Below are positions 5,887 through 14,636 of a stretch of 26,304 nucleotides of DNA, in pieces; positions within the stretch are counted from its first letter, which is position 1; each line of letters starts with the position of its first letter. The position numbers and the translations under genes were made by a program. The notes below the pieces were generated by a model. The model saw only the letters and a program-made list of their open reading frames with translations, was not told the origin of the DNA and made no database searches. This DNA comes from Clostridia bacterium. Lineage in GTDB: Bacteria > Bacillota > Clostridia > Oscillospirales > CAG-272. The DNA lies in contig JAKSVJ010000002.1 of assembly GCA_024408015.1 (NCBI GenBank), forward strand, positions 1 to 26,304. Reading direction: 5' to 3'.

Positions 5887-8032
5887 AGTTGTGAAGTAAC
5901 ATGTACGCAAAAACGATACATATTGCAATTACAAGCATAAGTAAAGCAAATGAAAGATTACCCATTATTCTATTTGTGGTTTCAGTGAATGTTTTCAAAG
6001 AAGTATAAAATAGATGTGCATAATGTTTTGAGCCAGCTTTTTCTTTGCCTTCATGAATTGCAATTTTATCGACATCATTTCCCAATCTATATGACAAAGC
6101 AGATGTTACTTTATCATCATTGTGTTTGGTAATTGGTCGATATACTGTCTTTTTTAGAGCGAATACCAGTGCATCTGGTATATCGCAAATAAACCGTCCA
6201 AGAATGCCAAAGAATCTTAATAGCTTTTTAGAAGCATAAGATGTAACTTTATTCTCACCGAACAATTCGCCAATTGATTCTGATATACTCAGGATCTTTT
6301 TTGATACATAACCCGATACTTTATTTTCACCGAATATTGCAGATATATATCCAAAGAAATTCGGTAAAACTTTCAATAGTAGTGGTCTGTATATAAGCTC
6401 TTCAATATCAAGTTTTTCAGGCCATATATTGATATATTCGTTGTTCTTCATGAGAACTTTACGGATGAACAAAAGGTATAGAATTGCACCGATGACAATT
6501 GAAATCAATGCACCCTTTAAATTTTCAAGTGATAGATAATGAACTTGATGCTCAAGCTCTCCAGAACTAAAGAAGTCAGTTCCAATATCGGCAATACCAT
6601 TCATTATCTTATTAGCAAACAAACCAAGAATTGGGAGAATTGCTGCCGGCAATAATACTGCTATAGCTGATGGCAATGACATGTATTTTTTCTTTGAGTC
6701 AAACTCTAGTTGACGTGTTGCATTTTTCTCAACAAATATGCAAACATAGAGTTTTGTCATATACGCAAGTGTCATACCACCTGAAAGTAGGAACAACCAT
6801 TCAACAATTTTCAAAGGCATTCCAAATATTTCACTACCTTCGACAATTCCTTCGTGAAGAAGTGTTTTGCTTACGTAACCATTAAGTAGAGGAATACCTC
6901 CAATACCAATACCTCCCAAAAGGAAAGCAATATTCAATAACGGTTTTTTTCTACCAAATCCTCTAATTTTATTCAAATCAAGTTCATGAAGATTGAAGAA
7001 TACAATACCTGCACATTCAAATAAAACCAACTTGAATAATGAGTGATTGACCATATGTAATAATGTACCTCTTGCAGCAAGAGCGTTTTCTTCACCGAGA
7101 AGACACATCATGCCTATACCGACCAAAATAAAGCCGATTTGAGAGAGAGAAGAACAAGCAAGTGTTCTTTTAAGGTTAATACTGAACAGTGCGAGCACGG
7201 CGCCCAAAACCATTGTTATGGTTCCAAGAGTGAGTATTATTGTGCCCCATGTCTTATCTTCTCTAAAGATTTGACAAGAGATAGCGAGAATACCCCAAAT
7301 ACCCGATTTTGTGAGTACGCCTGAAAGCAAAGCTGAGGCTGGAGCTGGAGCAACAGGGTGAGCTTTAGGAAGCCATATGTGTAATGGGAACATACCTGCT
7401 TTTGCACCAAATCCAAATAAGACACAGCCAGCGGCAATATATAGAACTAACTTATTGTCACATTCTTCTGCGAGTTCATATAGCTTCGATATCTCGGTAG
7501 TGCCCAAATTGTGTTGGATTAGGAATAATCCCATAAGTGCTACAAGACCGCCGATAACAGCGACGCTCAAATATGTTATAGCTGCTTTGATAGCATCTTT
7601 TGTCTCTTCTTGGATAACCCAAGTAAACGAAGTGAATGACATTATTTCAAAGAACACAAATGCTGTGTATAAGTCGGCTGCCAAGAAGACGCCAACAGTT
7701 GCGCCAAGTGTTAAAAGATTGAAGAAATAATATCTATTTAGGTTGTGATGGTGAGCAAAATATTCAGGTGACAGTAAAAGAGTCATAGCCCACATAAGTG
7801 AGATTATTATCACATAAATCTTTCTAAAACCATCAAATTCTAGGTGAAGGCCTGCCAAAAGAGGGATAGAAACATCGTGATAATCTGAGAAGAACAAATA
7901 AATAGCAAGTCCTAACTCAAGAAGTCCAGTGATAACAGCAATTATATTGCGGACTTTTTCATTTTTGTATCCAACAATAAGGCAAACGAATGCCATAATC
8001 ATTGGGAAGAAGGTTAATGTAATTAAATCCAT
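5885..8032 (-). CDS. Mrp/complex I-like antiporter subunit (NuoL/HyfB-like), C-terminally extended
   Basis: A 715-residue multi-pass membrane protein of the proton-translocating NuoL/M/N and MrpA/D family. Channel residues expected in an active antiporter subunit are visible: Glu129 (helix 5, VFFEIMSF), Lys211 (helix 7, GAKAGMFPLHIWLP), Lys242 (TKSGIWG), His330 and Lys334 (HSLFK) and Lys389 (GYVSK). The first 500 residues or so are the antiporter core. Beyond about 530 lies an unusual extension: two tandem 24-residue repeats beginning GENKV (568 and 592), an amphipathic segment, and a final membrane helix (about 690-712). It has a strong AGGAGG site overlapping the end of the upstream gene. 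As the last of four adjacent paralogs it is the largest, but it lacks the MrpA C-terminal MbhD/MbhE part, which is encoded separately upstream. Confidence 0.88.
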   Translation of the reverse strand: MDLITLTFFPMIMAFVCLIVGYKNEKVRNIIAVITGLLELGLAIYLFFSDYHDVSIPLLAGLHLEFDGFRKIYVIIISLMWAMTLLLSPEYFAHHHNLNRYYFFNLLTLGATVGVFLAADLYTAFVFFEIMSFTSFTWVIQEETKDAIKAAITYLSVAVIGGLVALMGLFLIQHNLGTTEISKLYELAEECDNKLVLYIAAGCVLFGFGAKAGMFPLHIWLPKAHPVAPAPASALLSGVLTKSGIWGILAISCQIFREDKTWGTIILTLGTITMVLGAVLALFSINLKRTLACSSLSQIGFILVGIGMMCLLGEENALAARGTLLHMVNHSLFKLVLFECAGIVFFNLHELDLNKIRGFGRKKPLLNIAFLLGGIGIGGIPLLNGYVSKTLLHEGIVEGSEIFGMPLKIVEWLFLLSGGMTLAYMTKLYVCIFVEKNATRQLEFDSKKKYMSLPSAIAVLLPAAILPILGLFANKIMNGIADIGTDFFSSGELEHQVHYLSLENLKGALISIVIGAILYLLFIRKVLMKNNEYINIWPEKLDIEELIYRPLLLKVLPNFFGYISAIFGENKVSGYVSKKILSISESIGELFGENKVTSYASKKLLRFFGILGRFICDIPDALVFALKKTVYRPITKHNDDKVTSALSYRLGNDVDKIAIHEGKEKAGSKHYAHLFYTSLKTFTETTNRIMGNLSFALLMLVIAICIVFAYMLLHN

Positions 8033-8033
8033 A

Positions 8034-9503
8034 CTAACCTCCTATAGCGTAAACTACACTCATAACAGATTCGACAATTTGTGTAGCAAACACACCAGTG
8101 AAAAGAACACCGAGAGCTAAGATACACATAGGAATGAGCATCTTAATATCGGCTTCTTTGACATTGTCTAAATCTTGTATGGCGTTTTTATCAGGGAAAT
8201 ATGCCTTTGTCACTACTGTTAGCATGTATATTGCAGTCAACAAAGCAGAAATAAGCAATGCAACAGCGCCTATATATGCTAACACATTGTGTGAATTAGC
8301 GGCTGCTGTAAGAAGATACCATTTACTAACAAATCCACTAAATGGCGGAATACCAGTCAATGCTAATGAAGCAACAACAAAACAAGCAAAAGTAATCGGC
8401 ATTTTTTTACCAATACCATTAAGTTCCCATGTGTATTCGCGTTTGTTTGTGTGCAAAATGGCGCCAGCCACAAAGAATGCTAAAATCTTTATTTCAGCAT
8501 GGAAAATCATATGCAACAATGCACCAATCAAACCCTCATTTGTCATCATGCTAACACCAAGCAAGATATATGAAATGTTTGCCACGGTGGAATAAGCAAG
8601 ACGTCTTTTTAGGTGTTGTTCCTTTAGAGCTACTGATGAGCCATATAGTATTGTTATTATACTAAGTATCATAACAACAGTCTGGGCCCATGTGCCGTAA
8701 AGAAGAGTAGTACCAAACGTGTAGAATGTTAATCTTATGATTGCAAAAGCACCAGATTTAACAACGGCAACTGCATGAAGAAGTGCTGTTACAGGAGTTG
8801 GAGCAACACTTGCTTTTGGAAGCCATTTGTGAACCGGGAACATCGCAGATTTAACACCAAAACCGAAGAATCCAACCACATAAAAGATAAGCATAGCATT
8901 ATCATTGGATGTTGTAAGGTTGTTTAAGATTCCACCTAAGACGAAGTCTCCGTTTGATAAAGTCAAGACATACATCATTGTAGCAAAACCTAATGCAGCG
9001 CCACCAATAGAGTATACTAGATACATTCTAGTTGCTCTTAGGGCTTTGTGAGTCATAGGTTGCATTACAAGAGGTACTGTTGACAATGTAAGCAATTCAT
9101 AGAAAGTATACATTGTGAAGAAGTTTGCAGACATCGCAATACCAAGAGTAATACCATAGGTTATTGTGAAGAATGTAAAGAATTGAAGTTGTCTCTCCTC
9201 GTGCTTCATATATTCAGAAGCATAAAGTATAGTTATAGGCCATAATGTTGCGATTATTCCCGCAAACAGTTTACCTAAACCATCAAATCTTAATTCCCAA
9301 ACAAGTTTGTCAGTGAGGGTAAGAATTGTGAGTGTATCTTCTTTACAAGTTAGAATAAGAACCCATGTAATTATTGATGTTATTACAGATATGATACCAA
9401 CAACAATGTATATATTCTTTTGTCGTTTTCGACATAAGAGCGGTATTAGTCCACTAAAAACTATTGGAAATAATATCGCGATTAATAAATATGTTGAGTT
9501 CAT
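8034..9503 (-). CDS. Mrp antiporter subunit D-like protein
   Basis: A 489-residue polytopic membrane protein of the NuoM/NuoN/MrpD family. Conserved ion-path residues are present: Glu136 (YELLTLSTVPLV), Lys218 (GVKSAMFPVHKWLP), Lys249, His335 and Lys339 (HAEIK) and Lys394 (GFVSKWYL). It would take part in proton-coupled sodium transport in the cytoplasmic membrane as part of the complex encoded by this operon. AAGGAA lies seven bases before the ATG. It lies between two paralogs; only one non-coding base separates its stop from the next start. The motif HKWLPKASVAPTPVTALLH differs from the HPVAPAPASA version shared by its two flanking paralogs, so it is not a recent copy of either. Confidence 0.9.
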   Translation of the reverse strand: MNSTYLLIAILFPIVFSGLIPLLCRKRQKNIYIVVGIISVITSIITWVLILTCKEDTLTILTLTDKLVWELRFDGLGKLFAGIIATLWPITILYASEYMKHEERQLQFFTFFTITYGITLGIAMSANFFTMYTFYELLTLSTVPLVMQPMTHKALRATRMYLVYSIGGAALGFATMMYVLTLSNGDFVLGGILNNLTTSNDNAMLIFYVVGFFGFGVKSAMFPVHKWLPKASVAPTPVTALLHAVAVVKSGAFAIIRLTFYTFGTTLLYGTWAQTVVMILSIITILYGSSVALKEQHLKRRLAYSTVANISYILLGVSMMTNEGLIGALLHMIFHAEIKILAFFVAGAILHTNKREYTWELNGIGKKMPITFACFVVASLALTGIPPFSGFVSKWYLLTAAANSHNVLAYIGAVALLISALLTAIYMLTVVTKAYFPDKNAIQDLDNVKEADIKMLIPMCILALGVLFTGVFATQIVESVMSVVYAIGG

Positions 9504-9513
9504 ATAAATTCCT

Positions 9514-10965
9514 TTAGAACATTGAAGAAGCGATATTATTGAAAATTTCTACGATTGGACCAGAGAAAATACCTAAAAGTAAGCTAATTGCAGCAAGAGT
9601 TAAAATAGGAATGATCATACCAAGTCCACCCTCTTTATTCTTTTCTGGTATTGAAGCATCTTTACCAGGGAAGAATCCTGAAACGGTGATTGGGAGAAGG
9701 TATCCAGCTGTTAGTAGGGCAGAAATCAATAAGATAACTGGAGCAAGCCATGACAAAACGTTAATTCCAGACCCTAAAGAACCAAGAGCAAGATACCATT
9801 TGCTGACAAATCCTGAAGCAGGAGGAATACCAATTAGTGCTAAAGAAGCTATTGTGAATCCCCACAATGTTTTTGGCATTGATTTTCCATATCCCACAAA
9901 TTCGTCAACTCTTGTTTTTTCAGTGTTATGAATAAATGAACCAGCAACCATAAACAAACAAATCTTGATTGTTGCGTGGAAGATTACGTGAAGTAAGCCA
10001 CCCATAGCACTTTCAGGTGTTAAGAAAAACAAACCAACAAGAATGTATGAAATTTGGCTGACAGAAGAGTATGCAAGACGCTTTTTGAATATTTTTTCTC
10101 TGAAAGCCATCATTGAACCCATGAATACTGTTAACAATGCAAGTGATATCCAAGTGTATTGAACCCATGTGTCTTTTAAGAATTCTACACCAACAGAGAA
10201 ATATATAACCCTAATTATTGCAAGAACACCAGCCTTTGCGATAATGCCTGAAAGAACTGCAGATGCAGGAGCTGGGGCAACAGGGTGAGCTGTTGGAAGC
10301 CATCCATGAAGTGGATACATACCAGCTTTTGCACCAAAACCAATTACACCAAGGAATACGGCTATGAGGAGCAATGTTTCATGACCAACAAGTTTTGTAG
10401 CATCAAGATTACCACCAGGTGCGAAATCTAATGTTGTTGTATACTGAGATATGAAGAATATACAACCAAGCGCAAGGAATGCACCTGCAATTGAGTAGAA
10501 TAAGTATTTAAGAGCACCAGCTACAGCCTCTTTTGATCTATCATGTAATACCAAAGGCATTGATAAGAGAGTAATCATTTCAAAGAACAAATACATAGTG
10601 ATGAGGTTCTTTGAAAAATCCATTCCCATCAACGCAGCTTGTGATAAAAGATAAAAGCTCAAGAAACTTTGTTCTCTTGTATCATGTTCCATGTATTTAA
10701 AAGCATATATTCCTGCGATTAAAAAGCCATAGGATGCAATGCTCATGAATATTTTTGAAATACTGTCTATTCTAAAAGCGATTGTTAAAATATCAGTCAT
10801 TGAGAATAAGACAAAATCACTAGGAGTGACAATTAGAGCAATTGTTGAAACAATAGCTTCAGCAATTAATGAAGTCAGCGTAACTATATGTGCAACTTTT
10901 TTACTTTTAATGAAAGTAAGAGAAAGTGCAGCGAGAGCTGGCAATAGAACTAAAATTAGCATCAT
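9514..10965 (-). CDS. Mrp antiporter subunit D-like protein
   Basis: A 483-residue NuoM/MrpD-family membrane protein. Key residues Glu129 (FFEMITLLS), Lys213 (GAKAGMYPLHGWLP), Lys244 (IIAKAGV), His330 and Lys334 (HATIK) and Lys389 (GFVSKWYL) are all present. The stretch WLPTAHPVAPAPASAVLSG closely matches the 715-residue paralog, suggesting these two are closer relatives. It starts with two consecutive ATG codons and has no convincing ribosome binding site (AAAGG lies too far upstream, inside the preceding gene). Translation is therefore probably coupled to the upstream gene, whose stop is six bases before. Confidence 0.9.
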   Translation of the reverse strand: MMLILVLLPALAALSLTFIKSKKVAHIVTLTSLIAEAIVSTIALIVTPSDFVLFSMTDILTIAFRIDSISKIFMSIASYGFLIAGIYAFKYMEHDTREQSFLSFYLLSQAALMGMDFSKNLITMYLFFEMITLLSMPLVLHDRSKEAVAGALKYLFYSIAGAFLALGCIFFISQYTTTLDFAPGGNLDATKLVGHETLLLIAVFLGVIGFGAKAGMYPLHGWLPTAHPVAPAPASAVLSGIIAKAGVLAIIRVIYFSVGVEFLKDTWVQYTWISLALLTVFMGSMMAFREKIFKKRLAYSSVSQISYILVGLFFLTPESAMGGLLHVIFHATIKICLFMVAGSFIHNTEKTRVDEFVGYGKSMPKTLWGFTIASLALIGIPPASGFVSKWYLALGSLGSGINVLSWLAPVILLISALLTAGYLLPITVSGFFPGKDASIPEKNKEGGLGMIIPILTLAAISLLLGIFSGPIVEIFNNIASSMF

Positions 10966-10971
10966 AAATAA

Positions 10972-12465
10972 TTAGCCAACCTTTCCAAAGAATTCTAATC
11001 GTTGCTGAATTATTGAAATGAGTGGAGTTGAGAATATACCTGTTAGAATATTTATCAAAGCAAGTACGATTGTAGATACTAGATATGAGACCTTAGGTTT
11101 AATCATACAAGTTTCACTATCACTAGGTGTGTATATACGAATAAGTGTTCTTCCAAAATATATAGTATTAAGAATAGTACTTAAAGCCAAAGCAATTAGT
11201 GGTATAACAATCATACCTTCAGTATTAATTGCAGAAGTAGCAATTATGTATTTTGAAATGAATCCCATTGTTAATGGTATGCCTATCATACTGAATGCAC
11301 CTATTGTAAACAATGCACCAGTTAATGGATATTTTCTTGCTTTTCCTTGAAGGTCATGGAAAATCTTACTGCCATTTGCGGCATCGCATAACCTTGAAGA
11401 TGTAATGAACAACAATGGTTTTGTGAAAGCATGAGTAACAATATGATATATTGCAGCAACGACTCCAAGTGTTGGAGATATTCCGATACTCATATATATA
11501 TATCCAATCTGAGCAGCTGAAGAATTTGCAAGCATTCTGTTGATGTTGTTTTCTTTTAAGGCATCAATAGAACCAATAATCATTGCGCATACACCAAACC
11601 AGAAAAGAATATGTTGTATACCACTATTGTAGAATACGTTAGTTCCGAATACATTGAATATTATTTTCAACAAATACAAAATGTAAACTTTGGATACTAA
11701 ACCCGAAAGAATTCCTGAAGAGCTTGGGGTAGCATAACCATAAGTGTCTGGCATCCAGAAATGGAATGGGAACAAGCCACTCTTTATCGATAAGCCCACT
11801 GTTATGAGACTTATTGATGTTAGTAAAGGAATTTTGTATTCACCACTCACATTTAGTTTTGCAATTGCTTCGTGTAGATTTGGGAATAGCAAATGACCAG
11901 TAATTCCGTAAAGAACTATGACACCCATTAAAAACAATCCGGAACCAATAAGGCTAAAGATCATGTATCTAATTGATGCAAGTGTAGTTCTTCCGACTTG
12001 TCTTATCATTAATAGTCCACATGATGTAAGTGTACATATTTCTATGAAGACGTAGCCTGTAAAAATATCGTTGGTGTAAAGAAGAACTAAGAATGAAGAC
12101 AATATGAGGTCTGTCATTACATAGTAGAATTGACTCTTTTTGACATCAAGGTCAGAACTTAGATGTCTTTCTCCACCGAGCAAACTCAAGAAGAGAATTA
12201 AAGAGAAAATTGAAGCGAAGAATGGCTCAAGAAGCCCCATTCTAATTTCGTTACCCCAAGGATGTGGAAAATGACCCATGATATATGTTATAGGCTCACC
12301 ATTTAAATGAACCATTAACATAACGAAAATTGACATTATCATAACAACAATTGATAACAACAATGTAATTATTCTCGCAACCTTGCCATTGAGAAGTGAA
12401 GAAACAACAGAGCATATAAGACAAAAGACAATGCAAAAGAGAGGGAAATTAGCAGCGAAGCTCAT
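10972..12465 (-). CDS. mrpD: Mrp antiporter subunit D (first of four antiporter paralogs)
   Basis: A 497-residue NuoN/MrpD-family membrane protein directly after the subunit C gene, the usual place of MrpD or MbhH. Predicted ion-path residues: Glu142 (FIEICTLTS), Lys228 (SIKSGLFPFHFWMPD), Lys259 (LVSKVYILYL), His345 and Lys349 (HAFTKP) and Lys405 (GFISKY). The FWMPDTYGYATPSSSG segment is typical of the MnhD/MbhH branch rather than the HPVAPAPASA type of the later paralogs. The start has AAAGGAGG, and it overlaps the subunit C gene by 4 bases (ATGA), indicating translational coupling. Confidence 0.92.
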   Translation of the reverse strand: MSFAANFPLFCIVFCLICSVVSSLLNGKVARIITLLLSIVVMIMSIFVMLMVHLNGEPITYIMGHFPHPWGNEIRMGLLEPFFASIFSLILFLSLLGGERHLSSDLDVKKSQFYYVMTDLILSSFLVLLYTNDIFTGYVFIEICTLTSCGLLMIRQVGRTTLASIRYMIFSLIGSGLFLMGVIVLYGITGHLLFPNLHEAIAKLNVSGEYKIPLLTSISLITVGLSIKSGLFPFHFWMPDTYGYATPSSSGILSGLVSKVYILYLLKIIFNVFGTNVFYNSGIQHILFWFGVCAMIIGSIDALKENNINRMLANSSAAQIGYIYMSIGISPTLGVVAAIYHIVTHAFTKPLLFITSSRLCDAANGSKIFHDLQGKARKYPLTGALFTIGAFSMIGIPLTMGFISKYIIATSAINTEGMIVIPLIALALSTILNTIYFGRTLIRIYTPSDSETCMIKPKVSYLVSTIVLALINILTGIFSTPLISIIQQRLEFFGKVG

Positions 12466-12854
12466 TTTTTATCCTCCTTTTTTTCTGTTTCGTTTCTAGC
12501 TATCATATATATTTCATCAAGATCAAGTGTGTGATAACGTTGATAAAGACGAATAGTCAATGCAAGCAATACTGCAGTAACAGAAACTGATACAACAATA
12601 CCAGTAAGGACAAGACCTGCAGGAAGTGGGTTTACGTAAACGGAAGGATCAGTTACACCATCAACAATAATTGGTGCTTTGTTTTTGTCTATATAACCAA
12701 TTGATGTAAGTAACAGGTATGCAGCTGTGTCCATTATGTTAAGACCGATAATCTTTTTAATTAGATTTCTATGCAATAACAAGGTTGTAAAACCAACAGC
12801 GAACAAAATAACAGCAACAACCATTACTCTATTATTCCAAAGACTTTGTAACAT
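12462..12854 (-). CDS. mrpC: Mrp antiporter subunit C (NuoK-like)
   Basis: A 130-residue NuoK-like membrane protein with three helices. The hallmarks are LHRNLIKKIIGLNIMDTAAYLLL in helices 1-2 and the NPLPAGLVLTGIVVSVSVTAV segment of helix 3 (compare the DPLPQALVLTAIVI consensus). Its length is typical of MrpC/MnhC. It contributes to the proton path linking the small subunits to the antiporter subunits. The start codon shares one base with the stop of the upstream gene (TAATG) and the end overlaps the next gene by four bases, so it is tightly coupled within the operon. Confidence 0.93.
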   Translation of the reverse strand: MLQSLWNNRVMVVAVILFAVGFTTLLLHRNLIKKIIGLNIMDTAAYLLLTSIGYIDKNKAPIIVDGVTDPSVYVNPLPAGLVLTGIVVSVSVTAVLLALTIRLYQRYHTLDLDEIYMIARNETEKKEDKK

Positions 12855-13765
12855 TATCCGATACGCCCCCTTTGAAATATTGAATAAAAGCCATACATAG
12901 TAAGCGCAACTACAACACCAACAGCAATGTTAAGTGGTAGAATGAGACCAGCTGAGAAAATCATTCCAGGTGTTCCTGTAGTAAAAATGGTTTCAAGGTG
13001 GTTAGCTCCACAAAAGAATGAATAGCATTTTGCGATGCTATAAAAACATAGTGCGGTTGTGATGATAATTCTATAGTTTTTAAGATTAAAAATTCTATCA
13101 AGTGTATCAAATCCATATGAAAGGGCATATAGAATAAGTCCACCACCAATAACTGCACCTCCGGCAAAACCACCACCAGGGCCAATGTGTCCACCAAGAA
13201 CTACATAAATTCCATAAATCAATACAAGAGGAACAACGATAAAAGCTGTGCTTCTAAGTAATGAGTCTTTTTGTGTGATTTCTTTTTCAAGACTAGGTTC
13301 ATTCTCATCAATGATTGATAGAAGGAGAATGAATACAGCTATAGACGCAGTGAAAAGAACATGTGATTCTCCCAATGTATCAAAAGCTCTATAGTCTAAT
13401 ATTACACCAGCGACAACATTCACAGCGCCAGTTTCATCCATTCCACTTTCTATATATCTATCCATTACCTCGTTGTGAGCAGGTGCATTAGCACTACCAA
13501 AAGTTGGAAGATCTATAACTGTCAAAATCAAGAATCCAACAATGACAAGGCAAAGGAAAGTGGAAATAAATGGATAAAGTTTTTTGAATATATTAATTTC
13601 TTTTTGCTCAATTTTATCAACATGTCGAGTTTTCCAAGGGTGCTCAAGATCTTGACTTTGCGCATTATCAGTTGTTGTAGGTTGTACTACATCCTCGTTA
13701 ATTGCAAACTCAAATTCTCCTTCATCCCAAGTCTTGAGCCAATTACGAATTTTGTTTGTCTTCAT
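12854..13765 (-). CDS. mrpB: MbhE-MnhB fusion subunit of Mrp/MBH-type antiporter
   Basis: A 303-residue protein. I place the start at ATG 13765 (AGAAGG about ten bases before), not at an upstream in-frame codon. Residues 1-60 are a hydrophilic, mostly acidic cytoplasmic extension. Residues about 65-150 hold a membrane helix and the VVAGVILDYRAFDTLGE stretch typical of MbhE and the end of MrpA. From about 175 a MnhB domain follows, with the signature GGHIGPGGGFAGG at about 192-204. The protein thus joins two subunits that are separate in archaeal membrane-bound hydrogenase (MbhE and MbhF) and separate MrpA and MrpB in classical Mrp. It overlaps the upstream MbhD-like gene by 23 bases. Confidence 0.88.
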   Translation of the reverse strand: MKTNKIRNWLKTWDEGEFEFAINEDVVQPTTTDNAQSQDLEHPWKTRHVDKIEQKEINIFKKLYPFISTFLCLVIVGFLILTVIDLPTFGSANAPAHNEVMDRYIESGMDETGAVNVVAGVILDYRAFDTLGESHVLFTASIAVFILLLSIIDENEPSLEKEITQKDSLLRSTAFIVVPLVLIYGIYVVLGGHIGPGGGFAGGAVIGGGLILYALSYGFDTLDRIFNLKNYRIIITTALCFYSIAKCYSFFCGANHLETIFTTGTPGMIFSAGLILPLNIAVGVVVALTMYGFYSIFQRGRIG

Positions 13766-14015
13766 TGTCTTTGGCCTTCTTTTTAATATCTCGGATTTTT
13801 TTGAGCGTGATAAAGAGGAGAACACTTGATATACCGGCACCAACAGCAGCCTCGGTTATTGCAAGGTCAGGTGCTTGAAGTATCACCCAAATTATTGACA
13901 TAATAACGCTATATGCCATGAAAATTACAAGTGAGACTAAAAGGTTTTTTGAAAAACAAGTAGATATACCACAAATGATCAAAAGACCTAAAAGTATTAT
14001 TTCAACTATTTCCAT
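13743..14015 (-). CDS. MbhD-like (DUF4040) antiporter subunit
   Basis: A 90-residue membrane protein with three helices. The signature LQAPDLAITEAAVGAG matches the MbhD/DUF4040 domain that forms part of the C-terminal half of MrpA in classical Mrp complexes. The start is put at ATG 14015 (MEIVEIILLG), since the longer frame begins inside the MrpG gene. A purine-rich stretch with GAGGAG precedes it. It overlaps MrpG by 14 bases and the downstream fusion gene by 23. A separate MbhD gene, rather than a MrpA fusion, is the arrangement of membrane-bound hydrogenase-type modules. Confidence 0.88.
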   Translation of the reverse strand: MEIVEIILLGLLIICGISTCFSKNLLVSLVIFMAYSVIMSIIWVILQAPDLAITEAAVGAGISSVLLFITLKKIRDIKKKAKDNEDKQNS

Positions 14016-14343
14016 CTGAATTTTCTTCTTTCTCCTCGTGAATTTGCAAATGAGAGTAAACTGAATCGTCTGAATCAACTTCCATTTTTCCAACTATATG
14101 TGAAGTTAAAGGAGAACTGATGCAGAGAACAAGTAATATCGCAATGAGTTTTGGTATATATTGAGCGTTTCCTGTCGCTACCATAAGACCAGCAATAATG
14201 CAAGACATTGCAAGTGTATCAATAATAGCAGCACAATGCATACGATTCATTACGAATTTAAATCTATATACACCAATCAAGCCAATAATAGCAGCGATAA
14301 CTCCGATAGCTATTAATATGGCGCTAATAACAAATTGTGTCAT
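14002..14343 (-). CDS. mrpG: Mrp antiporter subunit G
   Basis: A 113-residue protein with three membrane helices and a charged C-terminal tail. The segment GLIGVYRFKFVMNRMHCAAIIDTLAMSC fits the MnhG/PhaG consensus (G-hydrophobic-G-x-x-R ... R-H-x-A-x-x-x-D-T). The length is typical. The start codon overlaps the MrpF stop (ATGA). The tail, rich in Ser, Glu and Asp, overlaps the start of the MbhD-like gene. Confidence 0.92.
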   Translation of the reverse strand: MTQFVISAILIAIGVIAAIIGLIGVYRFKFVMNRMHCAAIIDTLAMSCIIAGLMVATGNAQYIPKLIAILLVLCISSPLTSHIVGKMEVDSDDSVYSHLQIHEEKEENSDGNS

Positions 14344-14636
14344 TGATCGTCACCATCCTCTCCCTCTTTGTGAGAAGCTATGTTGACTTTAGCAAGAACA
14401 ACGACAGCCAAAAAGCTAATCATACAATAAATAAGGCAAACATCAAGAAGCCAACTTTGTTCAAGCAAAATGGAAAGAACTGCAATTGAGGCTGTTGTAA
14501 AGCTGCCTATTAAGTTAATCCCAAGAATTCTATCAGCAACTCTTGGACCCTTAATGGCTCTTAATAGAGCAAAGAATATTCCTATTGCTAGTAATATTAA
14601 TACTCCAATAAATAGATATTGATAATTCTGTTTCAT
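14340..14636 (-). CDS. mrpF: Mrp antiporter subunit F
   Basis: A 98-residue protein with three membrane helices. RVADRILGINLIGS and LLDVCLIYCMISFLAVVVLAK match the MnhF/MrpF family, including the two conserved intramembrane Asp positions (in ADR and LDV). GGAGG lies five bases before the ATG, and TAATG overlap couples it to MrpE. Confidence 0.93.
   Translation of the reverse strand: MKQNYQYLFIGVLILLAIGIFFALLRAIKGPRVADRILGINLIGSFTTASIAVLSILLEQSWLLDVCLIYCMISFLAVVVLAKVNIASHKEGEDGDDQ

Noticed and set aside
7377..7730. Plus-strand open frame of 117 codons inside the 715-residue antiporter gene
   Set aside because: A shadow frame of the conserved antiporter core; no start signal and no family resemblance.
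8098..8595. A 165-codon open frame on the plus strand opposite the antiporter gene
   Set aside because: It is antisense to a well-supported MrpD-like gene, has no ribosome binding site, and its composition is what the reverse of membrane codons gives.
9539..9931. Plus-strand open frame of 130 codons
   Set aside because: Antisense to an antiporter gene with all conserved residues; no independent support.
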